Source: Rhodospirillaceae bacterium (GTDB lineage Bacteria > Pseudomonadota > Alphaproteobacteria > UBA828). From it: a stretch of 12,348 bases of DNA. Both the position numbers and the translations under genes were made by a program. Every line of letters starts with the position of its first letter. Position 1 is the stretch's first letter. Below the pieces are notes generated by a model, which saw nothing but the letters and a program-made list of their open reading frames with translations, searched no databases and was not told the DNA's origin. The stretch is taken from positions 1 to 12,348 of the forward strand of contig JAPPKP010000152.1 of NCBI GenBank assembly GCA_028819955.1, read 5' to 3'. Below are positions 6,807 to 12,348 of the stretch, in pieces.

Positions 6807-7460
6807 TCACGGCGCCCAGTAGACGGTGGCGGGGTCCGGCCTGTCGAGGACCAGCCGAACCGGGGCTTCGCAAGGGCCGGATGCGGCTTGAGCGCGATCT
6901 AGGGCCGCGCGTTTCTCCGCACCGTGGATCAGCACGAAGCACCGGACCGCCCCGGTCAGCACCGGCGCGGTGAGTGTGATGCGCTGCTCCGGCGCACCGG
7001 GCGCGCGCAACTTGAGCGCCGGCGTGTCGCAGTCCGCCGAAAGCGCCTCGTCCAAACGGTCGGCGCCGGGGAAGAGCGAGGCGATGTGCGAATCCTCCCC
7101 CATCCCCAGCACACAGGCATCGAGCGGCAGGAGTGCCGAGAGCGCCCGCTCGTCGTTGAGCGCCACGAAGCGCGCGGTACGGGCCGGGCCGGCGAACAGC
7201 GTCTCGTCGAGCAGGCGCCGGTTCGAGCGCGGATGATCGGCGGGGACGCAGCGCTCGTCGGTGAGCGTCACCACGACTGCCTCCCAGTCCAGCGCATGGC
7301 CGCCGAGCGCGGAGAGGAACGCGGCCGGCGTGGTGCCGCCCGGCACCGCCAGCGTTGCACGACCGGCGTCTCGAATTGCCCCCTCCAGCACCGCCGCGAC
7401 CTCGCCGGCCAAGAGGCGGGCCAGCGCGCCCCGGTCCGCGGCCTCGACGATGCCCGTCAC
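6807..7460 (-). CDS. pgl: 6-phosphogluconolactonase
   Basis: A 217-residue cytoplasmic enzyme that hydrolyses 6-phosphogluconolactone to 6-phosphogluconate. Family motifs are present: VPGGTTP at 39-45, [14 protein letters not shown] at 67-80, [15 protein letters not shown] at 119-133, PEQRITLT at 157-164 and GAEKR at 180-184. The catalytic His125 is kept, but the usual GxDGHTASLFP reads DSHIAS here, and the usual Trp after TDER is Cys71. Some alphaproteobacteria also change the glycine before the histidine, so this is probably natural variation. Translation begins at a GTG (7460-7458) that overlaps the zwf stop in a GTGA sequence. Such a 4-base overlap points to translational coupling with zwf. 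edd follows 22 bases downstream. Confidence 0.94.
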   Translation of the reverse strand: MTGIVEAADRGALARLLAGEVAAVLEGAIRDAGRATLAVPGGTTPAAFLSALGGHALDWEAVVVTLTDERCVPADHPRSNRRLLDETLFAGPARTARFVALNDERALSALLPLDACVLGMGEDSHIASLFPGADRLDEALSADCDTPALKLRAPGAPEQRITLTAPVLTGAVRCFVLIHGAEKRAALDRAQAASGPCEAPVRLVLDRPDPATVYWAP

Positions 7461-8920
7461 GCGGCGAGCGAGCGCCAGCGCCGGCCGTCCCGATGCATCA
7501 GCATCAGCGAATCTTCAGGCCCCGACGAATAGCTGTCGTAGGGCCGCGGCCGTTGGGGCGCGGCTTCCGCCGCGGCGATGATCGGATCGATCCAGCGCCA
7601 CGCCGCCTCGACCTCGTCGCCGCGCATGAAGAGCGTCTGGTCGCCCCGGATGACGTCCATCACCAGGCGCTCATAGGCATCGGGCATGCTCAGGCCCTCG
7701 GCGCCCAGGGTCTCGGCAAAGGTCATGTCGAGCGGCGCCTCGCAGAGCCGCATGCCGCCGGGGCCCGGCTCCTTGATGGTCAGCCTCAGCTTGATCCCCT
7801 CGTCGGGCTGCAGCCTGATCGCCAGCACGTTGGGGCGCGTGCTCCCCGCACTCTCCGGAAAGATCGAATGCGGCGCGTCCTTGAAGACGACGGCGATCTC
7901 CGACATCCGCGCCCGCAGCCGCTTGCCCGTGCGCAGATAGAACGGCGCCCCGTTCCAGCGCCAGTTGGCGACCTCCGCCTTGACCGCCACGAAGCTCTCG
8001 GTGCGCGATCCGGGGTTCTCCGCGTCTTCCAGATAGCCCGCCTCGTCGCCCGCGCCGAGATACTGGCCGCGCACGACGTCGCCGAGCCCCTCCAGCGGCT
8101 TCAGGCTGTGCAGCACCTTGAGCTTCTCGTCGCGCACCGCGTCCGGGTCGAAATGCGCCGGCGGCTCCATGGCGATAAGGCAGAGCAGTTGCAGAAGATG
8201 GTTCTGCATCATGTCCCGAAGCGCGCCGTTCCGGTCGTAATAGGCGCCCCGGCCGCCGACGCCGACCCGCTCGGCGACGGTAATCTGCACGTGGTCGACA
8301 TGGCGCGCGTTCCAGATCGGCTCGAACAGCGCATTGGCGAAGCGCAGCGCCATCAGGTTCTGCACCGTCTCCTTTCCGAGATAGTGGTCGATCCGATAGA
8401 TCTGGCGCTCCTCGAACAGCGTCGCAAGCCGACGGTTTAGCGCTTGCGCGCTCTCCAGATCGCGGCCCAACGGCTTCTCGACCACCAGCCGCGTGTCGGG
8501 CGTGCGACAGCCGCTCCGCGCCACCCGTTCGCTGATCGGCCCGAAGAGGTGCGGCACCACCGAGAGATAGAAGACCCGCATGCGCTCCGAGCCATCGAGC
8601 CTTCCCGAGAGCGATTCCCAGCCGCCCTCGCCCTCGGCCTCGACCCGCACATAGTCGAGCATGTCGAGGAAGGCCGCCGCCCGATCGGGATCGAGTGCGC
8701 CCGGACCCGCATGCTCCTTGAGCGCTGCCTCGACCATGCGGCGATAGCCGTCGACGTCGAGCACTCTTCGGCCGGCGGCTATGATCCTCGAACCGGGCCG
8801 CGCCTGTCCGGCGAGCATGCGGCGGTAAAGCCCAGGCAACAGCTTGCGCAGCGCCAGATCGCCTGTACCGCCGAAGACCACGAGATCGAACGAATCGACC
8901 GGAATGACTCGCGAAACCAT
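7457..8920 (-). CDS. zwf: Glucose-6-phosphate 1-dehydrogenase
   Basis: A 487-residue cytoplasmic enzyme that oxidises glucose 6-phosphate to 6-phosphogluconolactone with NADP+ (or NAD+). The nucleotide-binding loop FGGTGDLALRKLLP is at 16-29, EKPLGRDLESA at 148-158, and the active-site signature RIDHYLGKE at 176-184. The catalytic His is His241 in MMQNHLLQ and the substrate-binding His is His179. The C-terminal domain carries FYLRTGKRL at 327-335. The ATG at 8920 is chosen: GGAGG lies 10 bases upstream and the protein then begins MVSRVIPVDSFDLV, as in alphaproteobacterial homologues. A TTG at 8926 would add two residues but sits only 4 bases from the ribosome site. It is the first gene of the zwf-pgl-edd-pgi group, overlapping pgl by 4 bases and lying 85 bases after fructokinase. 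Confidence 0.97.
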   Translation of the reverse strand: MVSRVIPVDSFDLVVFGGTGDLALRKLLPGLYRRMLAGQARPGSRIIAAGRRVLDVDGYRRMVEAALKEHAGPGALDPDRAAAFLDMLDYVRVEAEGEGGWESLSGRLDGSERMRVFYLSVVPHLFGPISERVARSGCRTPDTRLVVEKPLGRDLESAQALNRRLATLFEERQIYRIDHYLGKETVQNLMALRFANALFEPIWNARHVDHVQITVAERVGVGGRGAYYDRNGALRDMMQNHLLQLLCLIAMEPPAHFDPDAVRDEKLKVLHSLKPLEGLGDVVRGQYLGAGDEAGYLEDAENPGSRTESFVAVKAEVANWRWNGAPFYLRTGKRLRARMSEIAVVFKDAPHSIFPESAGSTRPNVLAIRLQPDEGIKLRLTIKEPGPGGMRLCEAPLDMTFAETLGAEGLSMPDAYERLVMDVIRGDQTLFMRGDEVEAAWRWIDPIIAAAEAAPQRPRPYDSYSSGPEDSLMLMHRDGRRWRSLAA

Positions 8921-8930
8921 GTTCAATCAA

Positions 8931-8935
8931 CCTCC
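8931..8935 (-). promoter_or_regulatory. Ribosome binding site deciding the zwf start
   Basis: GGAGG on the minus strand is 10 bases from the ATG at 8920 and 4 bases from the alternative TTG at 8926. The spacing and the family N-terminus both favour the ATG. Confidence 0.6.
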
Positions 8936-8992
8936 AGCCCGCCTGGGAACGGCGCCACTGAGAGGAGCATTCCCGCTTCCCTAACCGATCAA

Positions 8993-9003
8993 GTGAATAT
9001 CAC
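8993..9003. promoter_or_regulatory. Small palindrome upstream of zwf, possible operator
   Basis: GTGA-ATA-TCAC is an exact 4-bp inverted repeat around a 3-base centre in an AT-rich patch. It lies about 75 bases upstream of the zwf ATG and just past the fructokinase stop. It is the only AT-rich spot in the 85-base gap and looks operator-like. No convincing -35/-10 pair was found near it, so a zwf promoter here is possible but unproven. Confidence 0.3.
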
Positions 9004-9005
9004 CT

Positions 9006-9932
9006 TCAAAGCTCATGCCGCCATGGCGGGTTCGCCCCGGCTCGGGACACCGTAATCCCGGCGACCTGGGTGCCGAAGCGCAAGGCCTCGCGCATCAGGT
9101 CCCGATCGATCGCAGCCAGGGACTCCTTGATGAGCAGTCCGAGCTCCGCGAGCTTGGCCAGCACGCCCGCGTTGAAGGTATCGCCCGCACCGATCGTGTC
9201 GACGACGTCGACACGGTCGACCGGCACCGAGACCTCGGTGCCGTCCTTCACGAAGGCGGTGGCGCCGCTGTCGCTGCGCGTCAGGATCACGACGGATGGT
9301 CCGGCCTTGCGCACGAAGTCGAGTTTTTCGAACAGCGACTGCGGACCGGGGTAAACCCAGTTCAGATCCTCGTCCGAGACTTTCACGATGTCCGACAGTG
9401 CGATCATCTGATCCAGACGGTCGCGATAGCGCCTGATATCCCGGATGAAGCTTGGCCGGATGTTGGGATCGAGCATGACGACACGGGCCGCGGCCTCCCG
9501 CTTCAACAATGCGGCGTAGGCCTCGGCACCGGGTTCGAAGACCAGACTGATGCCGCCGAAATAGAGCGTGCTGACCTCGTCGGGCAGCAGGGGCATGTCC
9601 GCCCGGTCGAGCATCCGACCGGCCGAGTTCTCGTCGTAGAACGTGTAGGAGGCATGGCCGTCCGTGAGCTGGACGAACGCGAGCGTGGTGGGGCGGTCGG
9701 ACGTGACCACCAGCGATGTGTCGACGTGGTTCGCATGAAGCGATGCGGTCAACTGCTGGCCGAAGAGATCGGTGGAAAGCCCGGTCAGCATGCCCGTCTG
9801 CACGCCCAGTCGTCCAAGCGCGATCGCGGTGTTGAAGACCGCACCGCCGACGTGCGGCACGTACCCGTCCTGCCCCGACTCGGTCGGTTTCGGGATCATG
9901 TCGATCAGTGCTTCGCCGCAGCAAAGGAGCAT
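9006..9932 (-). CDS. frk: Fructokinase (PfkB family)
   Basis: A 308-residue cytoplasmic ribokinase-family sugar kinase that most likely phosphorylates fructose to fructose 6-phosphate with ATP. PfkB signature 1 region GGAVFNTAIALGRLG is at 29-43 and signature 2 DTIGAGDTFNAGVLA at 245-259, with the catalytic base Asp251. The start MLLCCGEALIDMIP is typical of alphaproteobacterial fructokinases, including the one called mtlZ in polyol operons. The ATG at 9932 has GGAGG 9 bases upstream, inside the 3' end of mtlK, and begins 4 bases after the mtlK stop, so the two are one operon. This neighbour supports fructose as the substrate, since MtlK makes fructose from mannitol. Another PfkB sugar substrate cannot be excluded from sequence alone. 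Confidence 0.9.
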   Translation of the reverse strand: MLLCCGEALIDMIPKPTESGQDGYVPHVGGAVFNTAIALGRLGVQTGMLTGLSTDLFGQQLTASLHANHVDTSLVVTSDRPTTLAFVQLTDGHASYTFYDENSAGRMLDRADMPLLPDEVSTLYFGGISLVFEPGAEAYAALLKREAAARVVMLDPNIRPSFIRDIRRYRDRLDQMIALSDIVKVSDEDLNWVYPGPQSLFEKLDFVRKAGPSVVILTRSDSGATAFVKDGTEVSVPVDRVDVVDTIGAGDTFNAGVLAKLAELGLLIKESLAAIDRDLMREALRFGTQVAGITVSRAGANPPWRHEL

Positions 9933-9936
9933 CGGA

Positions 9937-11424
9937 TTACGCCTCCACGCCGTCGAAGAACCGGTGCAGGGCTACGCGCGGGCCGCTGGACGATACCTCT
10001 TCGAGCTGCCGGGCGAAGGCCTCCGCCCAAGGCCTGCTCTGGCCGAGGTCGCCGAAGATTTCGGAGAGACCGAGGAACGCCTCAGGATTGCTCGGGGCGG
10101 TCCGGGCTGCAGAGGTCAATTGATCGCTCCTCAAGTCCTGGAGGTCGATCCCGGAGTCGGCGGCGGTGGCGCACAAGCGGCTCCAGAACGCGATCTCGAG
10201 CGCCAGCCCTTCGATCGGCGCCCCCTGCTCTAGAGCATCCGAGACCGTGGGCAGCACGAACTTCGGCAGTCGGTTCGAGGCATCCTGGCAGAGCCGCGCG
10301 ATGGTGTCACCGAGCGCGGGGTTCGAGAAGCGCCGGGCACAGGTCGTCAGGTAGTCGTCGAAGTCGAGGCCGGGAATCGGCGTGAGCACAGGAATGACCT
10401 CGCGGCGCATCAGCTGCATCATCCAGCGCGCGATGTCCGCATCGTCCATGGCGTCGTGAACCGCCTCGTAACCCAACAAGGCCGACGGATAGGCGATTGC
10501 CATGTGACTCGCGTTGAGAATCCGGAGCTTCATGGTCTCGTAAGGCGTGACGTCATCGACAAATTGTACGCCGACATGCTCCAGCGCCGGGCGACCCTGG
10601 GGAAAGTTGTCCTCGATCACCCACTGCCTGAAGGGCTCGCAGACGACGGGGGCGGCATCGTCCAGGCCGAAACGGTCCGCCACCAGCTCACGCTCGCGCT
10701 CCGACGTGGCAGGCGTAATGCAATCGACCATCGCGTTCGGAAAGGCGACGGTCGCGGCAATCCAGTCGTGCAGGTCCCGCGAGACCAGCGCAGCGAGACC
10801 GAGCACGGTCCGGCGGGTGACATCCCCGTTGTGCGGCACGTTATCGCAGGAGAGCACGGTGAACGGCGCGATCCCTTGGGTCCGGCGCTGTGCGAGAGCC
10901 GCGAGCAGCACACCGAACACGGTCTGCGGATCGCCGGGATGCTGGGCGTCGTGACGAATTCCCGGGTGTGCCGCATCGAACCCGCCGGTCGTCGCGTCGA
11001 TAAAGTATCCGCCCTCCGTAATCGTCAGCGAAACGATGCGGATCGCCGGATCGGCGAGGCGGGCGACGATCGCCTCTGCGCGGACCTCACAGAAATCGAC
11101 CATCGAGCCAACGATCCGCGCGGAGGCCCCGTCGGCGCTGAGGTCGACCACCGTCGTCAGCCAGTCTTGCGCCTGTAACCGGCGCCGTTGCTCGGCGTCG
11201 AAAGGCTTGATCCCGGCACCGACGACCGCCCAGTCGGGATCGCGGCCCTGCTCGAAGAGCCTGTCCAGGTAGACCATCTGGTGGGACCGATGGAAGTTGC
11301 CGACGCCGATGTGAAGGATGCCGGGGCTCAGCGAAGACCGCTCGTAGCCCAGGCCGGTGACGTTAGCCGGCAGGCGGCCGAGATTGGCGAGAGAGAGTTT
11401 CACAGGGTTGACCGGTCCATTCAT
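9937..11424 (-). CDS. mtlK: Mannitol 2-dehydrogenase (polyol long-chain dehydrogenase)
   Basis: A 495-residue cytoplasmic NAD+-dependent dehydrogenase that oxidises D-mannitol to D-fructose; relatives also use D-arabitol or D-sorbitol. The nucleotide-binding start GILHIGVGNFHRSHQ is at 35-49. SLTITEGGYF is at 132-141, LSCDNVPHNGD at 191-201, and the catalytic segment KLRILNASH at 299-307. Lys299, Asn304 and His307 correspond to Lys295, Asn300 and His303 of the Pseudomonas fluorescens enzyme, and Asn195 lies in the conserved CDN motif. The ATG at 11424 gives the usual family length; an upstream in-frame extension to 11472 is unlike the family. The ribosome site is weak (GGAC about 10 bases away). 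It follows the ABC ATPase and is 4 bases before fructokinase. The exact polyol is an inference from these neighbours. Confidence 0.93.
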   Translation of the reverse strand: MNGPVNPVKLSLANLGRLPANVTGLGYERSSLSPGILHIGVGNFHRSHQMVYLDRLFEQGRDPDWAVVGAGIKPFDAEQRRRLQAQDWLTTVVDLSADGASARIVGSMVDFCEVRAEAIVARLADPAIRIVSLTITEGGYFIDATTGGFDAAHPGIRHDAQHPGDPQTVFGVLLAALAQRRTQGIAPFTVLSCDNVPHNGDVTRRTVLGLAALVSRDLHDWIAATVAFPNAMVDCITPATSERERELVADRFGLDDAAPVVCEPFRQWVIEDNFPQGRPALEHVGVQFVDDVTPYETMKLRILNASHMAIAYPSALLGYEAVHDAMDDADIARWMMQLMRREVIPVLTPIPGLDFDDYLTTCARRFSNPALGDTIARLCQDASNRLPKFVLPTVSDALEQGAPIEGLALEIAFWSRLCATAADSGIDLQDLRSDQLTSAARTAPSNPEAFLGLSEIFGDLGQSRPWAEAFARQLEEVSSSGPRVALHRFFDGVEA

Positions 11425-11455
11425 TCTTATTGTCCGCGACGCTGGATGTGGGTGA

Positions 11456-11469
11456 CGCGGCACGCCGCG
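11456..11469. other. Short inverted repeat upstream of mtlK
   Basis: CGCGGC (11456-11461) and GCCGCG (11464-11469) are reverse complements with a 2-base centre; the practical stem is 5 bp with a larger loop. It lies 32 bases upstream of the mtlK ATG in the gap after the ABC ATPase gene and could affect leader structure. The evidence is weak, since such repeats occur by chance in GC-rich DNA. Confidence 0.3.
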
Positions 11470-11501
11470 CACGAGGAGTGGGAAGAGTCCATGTTGCTCG
11501 G

Positions 11502-11520
11502 GCCGTTCAGCGTGAACGGC
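11502..11520. promoter_or_regulatory. Intercistronic hairpin between the ABC ATPase gene and mtlK
   Basis: GCCGTTCA (11502-11509) and TGAACGGC (11513-11520) are exact reverse complements around GCG. It begins 22 bases after the ATPase stop in the direction of transcription. No T-run follows on the minus strand, so it is more likely an RNA-stability or processing hairpin, or a partial terminator, that sets different levels of the transport and catabolic messages. A symmetric operator for mtlK is the alternative. Confidence 0.5.
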
Positions 11521-11542
11521 GCCGCTCTTACGCCCCGGTCTG

Positions 11543-12348
11543 TCATTCGATCCGCAGGCCTGAGGCGTCGAATCGATGGATCTTTGCCGGATCGGGGGTC
11601 AGGTAGACGGTATCGCCATGGCCCGCGCCGTACTCACCGTCGGCACGGACGGTGAGGGTTCGCTGGCCATCCGCAAGATGAACGTAAAGGAAGGTGTCCG
11701 ATCCCAGATGCTCGGCGACGCCGACCGTGCCCCGCCAGGTACCTTCGGTGGCCGAGATCGCCAAATGCTCCGGGCGGATGCCGATGCTGTGCGCACCGTG
11801 CCCGGCGGCTTCCTCGCCGTTGACGAAGTTCATTGTGGGCGAGCCGATGAAGCCTGCCACGAACCTGTTGCGCGGCGCGCTATAGAGATCCATCGGCGTG
11901 CCCACCTGCTCGATCACGCCCTCCTGCAGCACCACGATCTTCTCGGCCATGGTCATCGCCTCGACCTGATCGTGGGTGACATAGACCATGGTGGTTTCGA
12001 GGTTCTGGTGCAGCTCGGAGATCTCGAGCCGCATGTTCACGCGGAGCGCCGCGTCGAGATTCGAGAGCGGCTCGTCGAACAGGAATGCGGTCGGGTCACG
12101 AACAATGGCCCGGCCGATGGCGACCCGCTGGCGTTGCCCGCCGGAGAGCTGACGGGGGCGGCGGTCGAGATACTCGGTCAGGTTGAGAACCTTGGCCGCC
12201 GCCTCGACCTTCCGCATCTGCTCGTCCTTGCCGAGCCCCGCCATGCGGAGCGGAAAGGCAATGTTCTTGCGCACCGACATGTGCGGGTAGAGTGCGTAGG
12301 ACTGGAACACCATGGCCAGCCGGCGCTTGGCCGGGGGCACGGCGGTGG
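11543..12348 (-). CDS. Sugar/polyol ABC transporter ATP-binding protein (MalK/UgpC/SmoK type), C-terminal part
   Basis: The gene enters from the right edge; 267 residues and the TGA stop are visible, and roughly the first 70 residues including the Walker A motif lie outside. Visible motifs are [20 protein letters not shown] (Q-loop), [15 protein letters not shown] (ABC signature), [13 protein letters not shown] (Walker B with D-loop) and [12 protein letters not shown] (H-loop). The C-terminal regulatory OB/TOBE domain follows, with SPTMNFV and IGIRPEHL. This is the ATPase that energises CUT1-type importers for maltose, glycerol phosphate or polyols at the inner membrane. Its position directly upstream of mannitol dehydrogenase and fructokinase suggests a mannitol/sorbitol importer like SmoEFGK. 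The binding protein and permeases should lie further upstream, beyond the window. An apparent GTG start at 12340 is internal: the reading frame stays open to the edge with family-like sequence. Confidence 0.95.
   Translation of the reverse strand, partial: TAVPPAKRRLAMVFQSYALYPHMSVRKNIAFPLRMAGLGKDEQMRKVEAAAKVLNLTEYLDRRPRQLSGGQRQRVAIGRAIVRDPTAFLFDEPLSNLDAALRVNMRLEISELHQNLETTMVYVTHDQVEAMTMAEKIVVLQEGVIEQVGTPMDLYSAPRNRFVAGFIGSPTMNFVNGEEAAGHGAHSIGIRPEHLAISATEGTWRGTVGVAEHLGSDTFLYVHLADGQRTLTVRADGEYGAGHGDTVYLTPDPAKIHRFDASGLRIE

Noticed and set aside
4961..6973. A 670-codon open frame on the plus strand across edd
   Set aside because: It lies antisense to a clear edd gene and is rich in Arg, His, Gly and Ala as expected from the third-position GC bias of the real gene; no domain is recognisable.
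7355..8440. A 361-codon plus-strand frame opposite pgl and zwf
   Set aside because: Antisense shadow; zwf has complete motifs on the other strand.
9015..10385. A 456-codon plus-strand frame opposite fructokinase and mtlK
   Set aside because: It is a shadow of two well-supported genes. Its composition is low-complexity and basic, and it has no recognisable motifs.
11543..12340. Complete short ATPase gene starting at the GTG at 12340
   Set aside because: The frame stays open to the window edge with family-like sequence, and Walker A would be missing; the gene is cut by the window, not truncated.

Overview
The window is high-GC DNA with tightly packed genes, and protein motifs and gene order point to an alphaproteobacterium. 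The supports are a PfkB fructokinase starting MLLCCGEALIDMIP, the zwf-pgl-edd order, a polyol ABC transporter ATPase next to a mannitol 2-dehydrogenase, and C/G-rich intergenic hairpin repeats. I cannot name a genus. There are no rRNA or tRNA genes, CRISPR arrays, insertion sequences or phage genes.

Layout. (1) 1-1179, minus strand: an AI-2E/PerM-type membrane protein, followed 2 bases later by the first 28 codons of a probable Ldh-family (malate/lactate-type) dehydrogenase cut by the window edge. (2) 1180-1440: a divergent intergenic region with inverted repeats, including a strong C/G hairpin and a G-quadruplex-type motif just upstream of the next gene. (3) 1441-2058, plus strand: a YqaA/DedA-family membrane protein whose stop codon lies inside a perfect 15-bp inverted repeat, followed by a run of GC hairpins. 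(4) 2215-3212, minus strand: two exported, cysteine-containing small proteins of unknown function in one operon. They look like divergent versions of the same fold. (5) 3430-12348, minus strand: a long catabolic block. In transcription order it is ABC ATPase (3' part only), mannitol 2-dehydrogenase, fructokinase, zwf, pgl, edd, pgi.

How the block works together: the transporter imports a polyol (mannitol, sorbitol or arabitol), MtlK oxidises mannitol (or arabitol) to a ketose, fructokinase makes fructose 6-phosphate, Pgi converts that to glucose 6-phosphate, and Zwf, Pgl and Edd carry it to 2-keto-3-deoxy-6-phosphogluconate in the Entner-Doudoroff pathway. The last enzyme (KDPG aldolase, eda), the transporter's other subunits and any regulator are not in the window. 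Spacing is tight from mtlK to frk (4 bases) and from zwf to pgi (overlap of 4, then gaps of 22 and 7). Wider gaps with hairpins or palindromes separate the ATPase from mtlK (112 bases beyond the stop/start codons) and frk from zwf (85 bases).

Most of the window is well-understood metabolism. The least explained parts are the two-gene exported cysteine protein pair at 2215-3212 and the structured intergenic DNA on both sides of the DedA-family gene. I do not see convincing evidence for a wholly new defence, mobile or RNA-guided system.
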